DNA from: Candidatus Omnitrophota bacterium
GTDB lineage: Bacteria > Omnitrophota > Gorgyraeia > Gygaellales > Profunditerraquicolaceae
DNA length: 42,912 bases
Reading direction: 5' to 3'
NCBI GenBank assembly: GCA_018825985.1
Contig: JAHKAP010000075.1
Location: 1-42,912, forward strand
The notes under the pieces were generated by a model that was not told the DNA's origin, did not search any database, and saw nothing but the letters and a program-made list of their open reading frames with translations. A program made the position numbers and the translations under genes. Shown here in pieces: positions 33,195 to 41,562 of this stretch (position 1 is its first letter; each line of letters opens with the position of its first letter).

Positions 33195-33310
33195 ATACTA
33201 TTGTAATTTATCAACCCTCCCGGCCGACCCTAAATGTGATTAGGGACAACCGGGAATTATTATATTAACCCTTGTCCGTATCACTACGGCAAGGTATCTC
33301 TTATTTAAAC
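33195..33310 (-). ncRNA. Structured 5' leader of the yggT operon
   Basis: From the predicted start near 33310 the minus-strand leader has two strong hairpins. The first is CCTTGCCGTA-GTGA-TACGGaCAAGG (GNRA-type loop, one bulged A). The second is CCCGG-TTGT-CCCTAA-TCACAT-TTAGGG-TCGG-CCGGG, a two-part stem with a symmetric internal loop. I do not recognise a known riboswitch class. A U-tract is missing, so it is not a terminator. It may be a regulatory leader; this is inference from structure. Confidence 0.55.
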
Positions 33311-33316
33311 AGGTGT

Positions 33317-33345
33317 ATTATAGCCGCAATACCTTGTTATATCAA
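33317..33345 (-). promoter_or_regulatory. Near-consensus sigma70 promoter of the yggT-led operon
   Basis: On the minus strand TTGATA (33340-33345) and a perfect TATAAT (33317-33322) are separated by exactly 17 bases. The distance to the yggT ATG is about 116 bases, filled by the structured leader. Confidence 0.75.
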
Positions 33346-33528
33346 GAGATTTTCGAGTTTAGGGATAGATTTTCACGGTGATTTCTGGAGTAGCGAGCAG
33401 TTATTTTGAAGCGGCAAGCCGACAAAAATGGGCTGAATTATGTCCGTTTTGCCCGGTCTTTTTTGGCTAGAAATTACATAAATAATTGAGTTACTACGTA
33501 TTGAAAGGAGATTATTTTCAACAGTCTT
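33346..33528. other. Gap between the signalling block and the yggT promoter
   Basis: The gene-free stretch 33195-33528 (334 bases) contains the yggT leader and promoter in its left part. In this right part I see only a weak dyad (GGGC/GCCC at 33430-33454, followed by ATTTTTG on the minus strand) that could be a weak terminator of the receiver gene. No ORF or clear repeat is visible. Confidence 0.4.
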
Positions 33529-33927
33529 CTATACCATTTTGACTATTTTAGTAAGCAGACTTAATTCCAGATAAGCCAGATCAAAAGGCTTGATAATATA
33601 ATCGTAGGCGCCTTCGCTTATCGCCTCCTTGGCCTTATCTTCATCCGGATAGCCGGTGATCATGATCACCCCAATATCCCTTTTTATAATCTTCTTTATC
33701 TTACGCAACAATTCTAAGCCGTTAATATCCGGGAGCATAATATCCAGAAGTATTATTCTTACTTTATCTTCCTCAGCCAAAAGCTTTAAACCTGCTTCTC
33801 CCGTAGATGCCAGAAGCACCTGGATATACCCTTTTTTCTTCAAAAACATCTCCAAGAAACTACGTACGCTATCGTCATCATCAATAATTAATATCTTATT
33901 CTCTCCCGGAGCTTTGTTTTCTTCCAC
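33529..33927 (-). CDS. Single-domain response regulator
   Basis: The 132-aa protein is one receiver domain with a short N-terminal tail: acidic pocket IDDDDS, phospho-acceptor Asp in LLDIMLP, Thr in ITGY and Lys in IKPF. No output domain is present, so it should act by phosphorelay or protein contact. It is the last gene of the signalling series, 32 bases after a double-receiver gene. Confidence 0.93.
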   Translation of the reverse strand: MEENKAPGENKILIIDDDDSVRSFLEMFLKKKGYIQVLLASTGEAGLKLLAEEDKVRIILLDIMLPDINGLELLRKIKKIIKRDIGVIMITGYPDEDKAKEAISEGAYDYIIKPFDLAYLELSLLTKIVKMV

Positions 33928-33959
33928 ATTACCCTCCTCAAATTAACGCTTCCCTCTGA

Positions 33960-34685
33960 CTACTGAATAACCTTATCAATTTCATTAAATATCTTTTCAA
34001 TCTGAAATGGTTTTCCTAAAAAAACCTCGGCTCCGGAATCCAAAATATCCTTGACATCATGAAGATAGCCGCTCATCAATATAATCCTTAAATCAGGCTT
34101 AATCTTCTTTATCTCCCGCGATACCTCCAGGCCGTTGCCGTCTTTTAATATCGCATCCACAAAAACCAGGTCAAAATCGCTTTTAATGACTTTTTCCATA
34201 GCGTCTTTAACCGTCTCAACAATAACCACATTGTAATTGCGGTATTTAAAAAGCATGCGGAAAAAATCGCGCACGCTCTTATCATCGTCCAGCACCAGAA
34301 TATTCAAAGGCTTACTCGGCTCTTTACTATGGAGGTTGTTCACCAGGCTAATTATATAGCTTATATCAAATGGCTTCTTAAGAGAGGTTAATGCCCCGAT
34401 CTCCTGGGCTTGTTTTAATAAATCATCTACCAAATATCCGGTTATCATAACGTAAGTAGCGCCGGGCCGGATCTGTTTTAATTCCCTTAATACATCCACT
34501 CCGCCCATCTTAGGCATTTTAATATCTATTAATACAATATCAAAAGCCTCTTCTTTCGATATCTTGATCGCGGCAGGCCCGTCCTCTACAGCCTTAGCCT
34601 CTACGCCTCTTAAGGATAAAAGCCTGACCAGAAACTCCCTGACCACTAACTCATCATCCACGATTAACGCCTTGATATTCTTCAT
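33960..34685 (-). CDS. Tandem double-receiver response regulator (second of pair)
   Basis: The 241-aa protein contains two receiver domains (about 4-118 and 126-240). REC1 has VDDE, Asp in LIDIKMP, ITGY and LKKPF; REC2 has LDDD, Asp in FVDAIL, MSGY and LGKPF. Both look phosphorylatable. No DNA-binding or enzymatic output is attached. It is a paralogue of the adjacent 249-aa gene, overlapping it by four bases (ATGA), so it arose by local duplication. Confidence 0.9.
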   Translation of the reverse strand: MKNIKALIVDDELVVREFLVRLLSLRGVEAKAVEDGPAAIKISKEEAFDIVLIDIKMPKMGGVDVLRELKQIRPGATYVMITGYLVDDLLKQAQEIGALTSLKKPFDISYIISLVNNLHSKEPSKPLNILVLDDDKSVRDFFRMLFKYRNYNVVIVETVKDAMEKVIKSDFDLVFVDAILKDGNGLEVSREIKKIKPDLRIILMSGYLHDVKDILDSGAEVFLGKPFQIEKIFNEIDKVIQ

Positions 34686-35431
34686 ATCGCCTCCTTGGCT
34701 CTCCTGGCTTCTTCTACCACGGATAATATCTGTTGGACATCAAACGGCTTATAAAGGCAGCCTTTGATATTCAGGCTATTGATATTGGCAGCTTTATCCA
34801 CCAGCCCGGTCATCAAGAAAATATTCAGGTCGGGTTTAAGGTTGCGGATCTTAAAATACAACTCTATACCGCTTGACTCAGCCAGGTAAACATCCAGAAA
34901 AACCAGGTTAAATTCCTGGTTTTTTACCGCATCCAGGGCCTGCTTGTCGGTATTAACTAATAAGGCGTTGTATTTTTCATCTTTAAATAAAGCTCCGAAA
35001 AAACTTAAAACCGCGTTATCATCGTCAACCACCAATATATTAAGCGCCTCCTTACTATCTTTGGGCGCGACATCATCAATAAGCGTAATCACCTGGCTTA
35101 TATCAAAAGGCTTCTTTAAAAACGCTGTTGCCCCTTCTTCCCGGGCCTTCTTAAGAATCTCATCTACCGCATAGCCGGTCATCATAACATATTTGCCCAG
35201 AGGATTTATCTTTTTAAGTTCTCTGTATGTTTCTAACCCATCCATCCCGGTCATCCTGACGTCTAAAAAAATTATATCGAATTTGGCCTGCTTAGCCGCC
35301 CCGATCGCCTTATAGCCGCTATCTACAGCCGTAACCGTTACCCCTCCCAGAGCCAAAAGCCTGAGCAGAAAATCCCTCACTACTTCTTCGTCATCCACCA
35401 CCAGGACTTTAATATCTTTCTTGGCTGTCAT
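34682..35431 (-). CDS. Tandem double-receiver response regulator (first of pair)
   Basis: The 249-aa protein has two receiver domains (about 7-122 and 130-244). REC1 has VDDE, Asp in FLDVRM, MTGY and LKKPF; REC2 has VDDD, Asp in FLDVYL, MTGL and YKPF. Output is by protein contact only. It follows the PilB/GspE gene by 15 bases, so a link between the receivers and the ATPase is plausible. The same double-REC plan is repeated in the next gene. Confidence 0.9.
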   Translation of the reverse strand: MTAKKDIKVLVVDDEEVVRDFLLRLLALGGVTVTAVDSGYKAIGAAKQAKFDIIFLDVRMTGMDGLETYRELKKINPLGKYVMMTGYAVDEILKKAREEGATAFLKKPFDISQVITLIDDVAPKDSKEALNILVVDDDNAVLSFFGALFKDEKYNALLVNTDKQALDAVKNQEFNLVFLDVYLAESSGIELYFKIRNLKPDLNIFLMTGLVDKAANINSLNIKGCLYKPFDVQQILSVVEEARRAKEAI

Positions 35432-35446
35432 AATCCATACCTCCTC

Positions 35447-36979
35447 TTATTCATCAATAAATGCTACCCGCAATACTTCCTCTATAGTAGTAATGCCTTT
35501 TAAAACTTTATCGAAACCATCATCTTCTAACAAACTCATCCCGGCTGTTTTGGCCGCTTCTTTAATTGCCGAGGCGGGTTTATTGCTGATAATTAATTCT
35601 CTTAAATTGTCATCTAAAACCATTGCCTCAAAAATACCGATCCTGCCTTTATATCCGCTGTTGCGGCACTGGACGCAGCCTTTGCCGCGATAAAGATGGA
35701 TCGACTTATCTTTGCTTAACCCCAGCCTTTTATATACTTCCTCGCTAGCAGCATATTCTTCCTTGCAATTCGGGCAAATAACCCTTACCAGCCTCTGAGC
35801 TAAAACACCGATAAGGCTGGAGGCGATTAAAAATGGCTCAATCCCCATATTTATCAGGCGGGTAACCGCGCCGCTGGCGTCATTTGTATGCAAGCTGGTT
35901 AAAACCAGATGTCCGGTCAATGCCGCGCGGATAGAAATTTCAGCTGTCTCAGCGTCCCTTACTTCCCCCACTAGGATGATATCCGGATCCTGCCTTAATA
36001 TTGACCTAAGGCCATTGGCAAAAGTAAAACCTATCGCCGGATTAACCTCCGCCTGATTTATCCCCTCAAAAATATATTCCCGGGGGTCTTCTAAGGTAAC
36101 AATATTCCTGTCCTGGGACTTAATACTGCCTAAAGAGGCGTATAAAGTCGAAGATTTTCCGCTGCCGGTAGGCCCGGTAACCAGGATTATCCCGTAAGGT
36201 TTTTGGATCATCACCTCAAATTTTTCGAGTACCTCAGGCGAAAATCCCAACTTATCCAGGCTTAAAAGAGTAGTGGAGCGGTCCAGGACACGCATCACTA
36301 CTTTTTCTCCGAATGTAATCGGAAAGGTAGAGACCCTTAAATCTATATTCCTTTCGCCGATGCTCATAGAAAAATGGCCATCCTGAGGAAGCCGGGATTC
36401 AACTATATTCAACTTAGAAATAACCTTGATCCGGCATACTATGGGCATCAACATTTCCAATGAAAAAGTTAAAACATTATGCAGTATACCGTCTATCCTG
36501 AAACGGACCTGGATATTTTTTTCTTCCGGCTCAATATGGATATCCGAAGCCCGGTCCTTTAAAGCCTGGAATATTATCAAATTGACCAGCCTAATTATAG
36601 GCGGCTCACCCACAATCTTCTCCATCCTCTGAGCGTCAATCTTCTTTCCCGAGAGAAAATCAACTTTCATCCCTTCCAGGCCTTTGACGATCTCTTCAAT
36701 AGAATCGCTTATATTGTAATTCTGCTCAATCACCATGATAATCTCGCTCTCATCAGCCCGGATAGCCTGAATATCACATCCGGAGGCCAGCCTTGCCTCA
36801 TCCAGGGCAACGATATCGGATGTATTAGGAATAGCTACGGTCAAGGTCTCCCGGATTTTAAAAATAGGGACCATCGTATATTTCCTGGCTATGCTTTCAG
36901 GGATTAATTTTAAGGCTTCCGGCTCAATGATATAATTACTCAAGCTAACCGAAGGCATATTATGGTCTGAACCAGGCAT
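35447..36979 (-). CDS. PilB/GspE-type assembly ATPase
   Basis: The 510-aa protein is a type IV pilus/type II secretion extension ATPase. An N-terminal MshEN/T2SSE-N domain (about 10-105) precedes the core: Walker A GPTGSGKSST, Asp box TLEDP, Walker B ILVGEVRD, His box TSLHTNDA, and the zinc tetra-Cys motif CPNC...CVQC. It is full length for a PilB-like protein. The unusual point is the setting: no pilC, pilT, pilM or pilin gene is nearby; receiver and kinase genes flank it on both sides, three bases after a receiver. It probably powers a pilus or secretion system encoded elsewhere and is regulated by this phosphorelay. Confidence 0.93.
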   Translation of the reverse strand: MPGSDHNMPSVSLSNYIIEPEALKLIPESIARKYTMVPIFKIRETLTVAIPNTSDIVALDEARLASGCDIQAIRADESEIIMVIEQNYNISDSIEEIVKGLEGMKVDFLSGKKIDAQRMEKIVGEPPIIRLVNLIIFQALKDRASDIHIEPEEKNIQVRFRIDGILHNVLTFSLEMLMPIVCRIKVISKLNIVESRLPQDGHFSMSIGERNIDLRVSTFPITFGEKVVMRVLDRSTTLLSLDKLGFSPEVLEKFEVMIQKPYGIILVTGPTGSGKSSTLYASLGSIKSQDRNIVTLEDPREYIFEGINQAEVNPAIGFTFANGLRSILRQDPDIILVGEVRDAETAEISIRAALTGHLVLTSLHTNDASGAVTRLINMGIEPFLIASSLIGVLAQRLVRVICPNCKEEYAASEEVYKRLGLSKDKSIHLYRGKGCVQCRNSGYKGRIGIFEAMVLDDNLRELIISNKPASAIKEAAKTAGMSLLEDDGFDKVLKGITTIEEVLRVAFIDE

Positions 36980-36982
36980 ATC

Positions 36983-37351
36983 TTACTCCTTTATAAATTC
37001 TTTGATCTTATTTAAGAGTTCTTTTGCCTCAAAAGGCTTGGTCATGTAAAAATCTGCTCCTGCCTTTGCTCCCCAATCTTTATCTTCCTGCTGGCCTTTA
37101 GCCGTAAGCATGATAATGGGTATCTGTTTATACTTCTGGTCAAATTTAAGCAGACGGCAGACCTGATAACCATCCATTCCGGGCAGCATCAAATCCAGAA
37201 TGATCAAATCCGGATTTTCAGCTTTAGCCGTATTATAAGCGGCATTACCGTCGCTGGCGGTGAGTATTTCATAACCAGAGGCCTCTAAACGCATTTTTAA
37301 CATACTCACGATATCCTGCTCATCATCAACCACTAATATTTTCTTCGACAT
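36983..37351 (-). CDS. Single-domain response regulator
   Basis: The 122-aa protein is a CheY-like receiver: VVDDEQD, phospho-acceptor Asp in ILDLMLPGMDG, Thr in MLTAKG and Lys in MTKPF. No output domain. It lies six bases downstream of the GAF-PAS kinase and three bases upstream of pilB, so it is the natural partner of that kinase. Confidence 0.94.
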   Translation of the reverse strand: MSKKILVVDDEQDIVSMLKMRLEASGYEILTASDGNAAYNTAKAENPDLIILDLMLPGMDGYQVCRLLKFDQKYKQIPIIMLTAKGQQEDKDWGAKAGADFYMTKPFEAKELLNKIKEFIKE

Positions 37352-37357
37352 AGAAAA

Positions 37358-38908
37358 TCACTCCTTTATTACCGGTAAAGTAAAACTGAAGGTAGAGCCT
37401 CTGCCTAATTCACTTTCAACCCAGGCCCTTCCCCCGTGCTTCTCTATGATCCCCCTACAGATAGGAAGCCCCAATCCGGTGCCTTTGCGTTGGATATTGA
37501 TGTCGCCATGATCTACCTGATAAAACTTATTAAACACCCTATCCAGATCCTGATGAGGTATGCCTATACCGGTATCCTTTATACTTACCTTAAGATATCC
37601 ATCCGCTATAGAGACCTTTATGCTTATCTCGCCGCCTTTAGGAGTAAATTTCATGGCATTGCTGAGCAGATTAGTCACCACCTGAGTAATCTTATCCGGA
37701 TCAATATCTACACGATGAAGGCCTTCATCAAAAACAGCGGATAACTTTACATTTTTATGCAAAGCGACATCCTTAAAGAAATATAAAACTTCTTCTATGA
37801 TAGGCGAAATAGCAGCTGCCTGCTTATTCAATTGTATTTTTCCGGCCTCAATGCGGGAGATATCCAGAAGATCAGAGATAAGCCGGCTGAGCCGGTTAAT
37901 ATTGCGCTGAGTAAGTATTATACATTCTTTCTGCGTATTGTTCAATTCTCCGCAAACCCCATCCATAAGATTATCCACCGCCCCTTTCATCGCCGCCAGC
38001 GGGGTCCTTAATTCATGGGATACTATAGAAACGAAATCTGACTTCATCTGGTCGATCTCGCACTCTTTAGTAACATCCCTTAATAAGAAAATCGTGCCTA
38101 ATGACCTTCCTTCCTCTTCCTCTATACATATCCCTTCGCTATGAATGACTCTCGGATATGGCTTCTCTAAAGGAATATCCAACTTGTGCATATTTCTAGG
38201 TTTTTTTTTCACTTCCTGCAGATTGCCGAGCAGCAACAGGTCATACCCCAGCATCTCCTTGGCCGCGGCGCTAAATATAATCAGTTGATCCTTTTCATCA
38301 AACATCACCACGCCCTCAGACATCCCCTCAACCATCGCCCTCATCTTGCTCTTTTCCGCCAGCAATACAGCCTGCAGCCTCTCAATAGCTAACTGGGCCT
38401 GGGAAGCCAAAGTGTAAAGCAATTTGGTATCCCCGTCAGAATATTCTATATCTTTAATAGAGGATACATTTAATATGCCGACAGGCCTATTCCGCACGAA
38501 TAAAGGGACATCAAAAGAGGATTTAATCCTATCCGGGGAATCATTCCGCGCCTCTCCTTTTATATCAAAGGCGATGTCCTGCCTGGGGATCTTAGATCCT
38601 CTTAAAGCTGCCAGGGCATCAATGACTTTAGTCTGTATCTCATCAACAGTAGCCTGGCTGACCGGATGGGCTAAACGCATCAGCATCTTCGCTTCTTTGT
38701 TTTCATCGGGTAAAATCAAAGAAGTGCAGACATCATAATCAACGATCTTATGCAGAGAATCCATCATCAACCGCAAGAGGTCATCATAGCCTAAAGTATA
38801 ACTTATATTATGGGAGATATCGTAAAGTATGGATGATTCAAAAACCTTCTGCTTTAACTCCTGGGTGAGCCGTTTATTCTCTTCTTTTAATTCTTCCAGT
38901 TCAGGCAT
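37358..38908 (-). CDS. Cytoplasmic GAF-PAS sensor histidine kinase
   Basis: The 516-aa protein begins with a short coiled coil (about 1-25), a GAF domain (about 30-190), a PAS-like domain (about 200-290), HisKA with SHELRTPLAAMKG and HATPase with LLSNAMKFTP (N box), DTGIGIP (G1) and GTGLGLPI (G2). No membrane helices are visible, so it senses a cytoplasmic signal. The N-terminal GAF could bind a cyclic nucleotide or another small molecule. It is followed by a receiver gene. Confidence 0.94.
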   Translation of the reverse strand: MPELEELKEENKRLTQELKQKVFESSILYDISHNISYTLGYDDLLRLMMDSLHKIVDYDVCTSLILPDENKEAKMLMRLAHPVSQATVDEIQTKVIDALAALRGSKIPRQDIAFDIKGEARNDSPDRIKSSFDVPLFVRNRPVGILNVSSIKDIEYSDGDTKLLYTLASQAQLAIERLQAVLLAEKSKMRAMVEGMSEGVVMFDEKDQLIIFSAAAKEMLGYDLLLLGNLQEVKKKPRNMHKLDIPLEKPYPRVIHSEGICIEEEEGRSLGTIFLLRDVTKECEIDQMKSDFVSIVSHELRTPLAAMKGAVDNLMDGVCGELNNTQKECIILTQRNINRLSRLISDLLDISRIEAGKIQLNKQAAAISPIIEEVLYFFKDVALHKNVKLSAVFDEGLHRVDIDPDKITQVVTNLLSNAMKFTPKGGEISIKVSIADGYLKVSIKDTGIGIPHQDLDRVFNKFYQVDHGDINIQRKGTGLGLPICRGIIEKHGGRAWVESELGRGSTFSFTLPVIKE

Positions 38909-38967
38909 AACATCCCCAAATTATTGAACCCGCTCAAAACCTGGGCAGGATCTCCCCCGGAATAAAC

Positions 38968-39360
38968 TCATATTGCCTTACCCTCTTTGGAGGCGATTAC
39001 TTTGTTGATCTCCTGCAGCAATTTTGAAAAATCATATGGCTTGGTAAAATATCCCACCACTCCTAATTTATAGGCTTTTTCAATATCAGCGTAACCGGAT
39101 AAAGCCGATATCATAATAATAGGTATGCCCTGGATCTCTTTATCATCGTTTAACATCTGGCAAATTTCTAAGCCCCCTAAATTAGGCATTAACATATCCG
39201 GCAGGATTATATCAGGCTTAAAAGACTTAATAGAACGCAGGATATCCCTGGCGCTGCTCAGCGCCAATACCTCAAAACCTGACACCTCCAAAAGCCTTTT
39301 TAAACTCTGTAAAACCGTTTCGTCATCATCAACTATAAGTATCCTTTTCTTGTCGCTCAT
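38968..39360 (-). CDS. Single-domain response regulator
   Basis: The 130-aa receiver has VDDDETV, the phospho-acceptor Asp in ILPDMLMPNLGG (the residue before it is Pro where Leu is usual), Ser in MISA and Lys in FTKPYD. No output domain. It lies between two kinases, 107 bases after the membrane kinase, and may take phosphate from either. Confidence 0.92.
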   Translation of the reverse strand: MSDKKRILIVDDDETVLQSLKRLLEVSGFEVLALSSARDILRSIKSFKPDIILPDMLMPNLGGLEICQMLNDDKEIQGIPIIMISALSGYADIEKAYKLGVVGYFTKPYDFSKLLQEINKVIASKEGKAI

Positions 39361-39379
39361 AATATTGACTAGGTAATTT

Positions 39380-39432
39380 GGTTAAGGTAAAGGTTGGGAA
39401 GCCGGTCTGGTACCGGCATCTTTACCCTTACC
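39380..39432. repeat. Long intergenic hairpin between kinase and receiver genes
   Basis: Outer arms GGTTAAGGTAAAG (39380-39392) and CTTTACCCTTACC (39420-39432) pair at 11 of 13 positions, with one more G-U pair on the minus strand. Inside is GCCGGT-CTGGT-ACCGGC (39401-39417). There is no T-run, so it is not a terminator. It may stabilise the mRNA or be a REP-like element. It resembles a fragment of a cobalamin riboswitch only by chance (see rejected list). Confidence 0.75.
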
Positions 39433-39468
39433 TGACTACAAATATACTAACGGATTATTACATTTATT

Positions 39469-41556
39469 TCAAATTTCTGAAATTACGGGAAAACTTATCT
39501 TAAAAGTGGTGCCGACGCCCACTTCACTTTCAACCGTAATCTTGCCTTTATGGACGCTCACGATCCTATAAACAATTGAAAGGCCTAATCCTGTGCTTTG
39601 CCCCACTTCTTTAGTGCTAAAAAACGGCTGAAAAATATTGTCTAAATTCTCTTTTGAAATCCCTATACCGGAGTCGGAAATAGAAAGGCATACTTCATTT
39701 TTCCCCGTTTCATATTGCGTTTTTATGGTAATGGCCCCGCCGGTTTTTTCGGATTTCTTCTCTATTGCCCATTTGGCATTAAAAATAAGATCAAAAACAA
39801 CTTGCTGCAAAAGTTGGGGGTCTCCTAAGATTGCCGGTAGGCCAGGCTGGAAGTCCTGCTGAATAAGGATATTTTGAAGTTTTAACTCATGCGTAACCAA
39901 AATACTTACTTTTTCAACTATTTCATTTAAAGAAAGAAGCAGAGATTCTTTTTTCGAGGCGTGTGAAAAATCCAGGAGGGACCGGGTTATTTTCGTGCAA
40001 CGCAAAGCAGATTCCTCGATAACGTCCAAAAGCTGTTTGAATTCCTCAAAACTGAAATCCTTCTTATCCGTCGCTATCATTTTAATCAGCTGTACATTAT
40101 TTAAAACACCGGTTAAAGGATTGTTTATTTCATGCGCCACCCCGCCTGCCAGCATGCCCACAGTGGCCATCTTGGAGGATTGAATAAGCTGTGCCTGAAC
40201 TTCTTTTAATTCATTCAAACTCCTTTCTAAGTCTTCCCTGATTTTGTTATTATCATCCAACATACTAGCCATTATTTCGCGGGATTTTATCTCTTCTGCC
40301 AAGAGTTTAATTAACTTATCTTCCGCTTTCTTGCGTTCGACGATTTCTTTATTCAGTCTTTCAATAGAGACTGTCGTACTCATTAAATCATCAGTCATTG
40401 CATTAAACGAGGTGGCGAGGTCTTCTATTTCATCCCCGGTCTTCAAGTTAAGTCTATAGTCCTGTTTCCCTTCGGAAAAACGCCGCATTCCCTTATTAAT
40501 CTCGTTCAGCGGCAAAATAAAAAATTTTCTGGTGATGCCTTGCACGAATATTATGACGAAAAGAGACAAGACCAACGTAAAAATTAAAACTATACTAAAG
40601 ATTTTATACAGCGGTAAAAAAACCTCACCTTCATCTTGCAATATAACAGAATACCAATGAATATTGTTTCTTTTAAAGTATGTGCTATTTACCTCTGAGA
40701 TAGACACAATCGACTTTTCTGAGCGGCCTAGATTAATAATCGAAAAGGCATACTTGCTATCTACGAGCTTCTTTATCAAAATAGCCGATAGAGGTGCTGC
40801 GCTCATCGGTTTAATGCCAGCGCAATAAATCACCCGTCCATATTCATTAATCAATACCGAATGACCAGTTTTATCAATTATATAATTTTCAGTTTCTTTA
40901 AAAAAATTACTAATATCTACTACGGCTTTTACGATAGCGATAATCCGGCCTTTCTCATCCCTGGCTGGAATCGCTATAGCGCTACTTATTACCCCGCTGG
41001 ATTCATCAAGCTCAACTTCGCCAAAATAATTATGGCCTATACCGTTATTATAGGCTAATTGCCACCATTCTTCATCCGCCTGATAAAAATCGCTGGTTTT
41101 GCCTGACGCAGCAATCAATCCGCCATATTGGTCCGTCAGAAATATTTCTGCGATATTTGAATCATTCTCCACCAGCGACTTCAGCCGCTGGCCCAGGGCG
41201 CTACCCAACCATTCCTGCAGCTGATTATCCGACAAAGCAACCCACTGCTTATCCATACGTGCCATATACTCCTGAATAGCTTTTGATTCCCAGTTTTCAT
41301 AACGCAGATTCGCTTCTTTAATTGCATCAAGCCACCACGGACTGTTTACGTAAGTATTCATATTTTCAACTTGTTGATCAATCTGACGCGCGATGAATTT
41401 GGAGAATATCTGCGAAATTTGCGCATGTCTGCTACCGATGTCATTAAAACGCAATTTCCATATACTGATAAAAAATATTATTAACATGAATATTGCAATG
41501 ATACTGATAGTTGTGATTAAAATACTTGAGATTTTTTTACTAATGCTTGTTTTCAT
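39469..41556 (-). CDS. Membrane sensor histidine kinase with extracytoplasmic Cache-type domain
   Basis: The 695-aa protein has a first membrane helix (about 10-32), a large periplasmic sensor region of Cache type (about 45-305), a second membrane helix (about 315-340), HAMP (about 342-395), a coiled coil, HisKA with GGVAHEINNPLTGVL (the NtrB-like H box) and HATPase with IFNAKWAI, ISDSGIGIS and STGLGLSIV. It should detect a small periplasmic ligand. It follows the PAS protein by six bases and precedes a receiver gene. Confidence 0.94.
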   Translation of the reverse strand: MKTSISKKISSILITTISIIAIFMLIIFFISIWKLRFNDIGSRHAQISQIFSKFIARQIDQQVENMNTYVNSPWWLDAIKEANLRYENWESKAIQEYMARMDKQWVALSDNQLQEWLGSALGQRLKSLVENDSNIAEIFLTDQYGGLIAASGKTSDFYQADEEWWQLAYNNGIGHNYFGEVELDESSGVISSAIAIPARDEKGRIIAIVKAVVDISNFFKETENYIIDKTGHSVLINEYGRVIYCAGIKPMSAAPLSAILIKKLVDSKYAFSIINLGRSEKSIVSISEVNSTYFKRNNIHWYSVILQDEGEVFLPLYKIFSIVLIFTLVLSLFVIIFVQGITRKFFILPLNEINKGMRRFSEGKQDYRLNLKTGDEIEDLATSFNAMTDDLMSTTVSIERLNKEIVERKKAEDKLIKLLAEEIKSREIMASMLDDNNKIREDLERSLNELKEVQAQLIQSSKMATVGMLAGGVAHEINNPLTGVLNNVQLIKMIATDKKDFSFEEFKQLLDVIEESALRCTKITRSLLDFSHASKKESLLLSLNEIVEKVSILVTHELKLQNILIQQDFQPGLPAILGDPQLLQQVVFDLIFNAKWAIEKKSEKTGGAITIKTQYETGKNEVCLSISDSGIGISKENLDNIFQPFFSTKEVGQSTGLGLSIVYRIVSVHKGKITVESEVGVGTTFKISFPVISEI

Positions 41557-41562
41557 GATGGT

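Noticed and set aside
33421-33460. Terminator of the signalling operon
   Set aside because: The stem is only four to five pairs with a long loop; I keep it as a weak possibility in the gap entry and do not list it as a feature.
39380-39432. Cobalamin riboswitch (GGGAAGCCGGT...CCGGC on the plus strand)
   Set aside because: Only a short core-like match; the conserved B12-box and remaining stems are missing and the orientation opposes all neighbouring genes.
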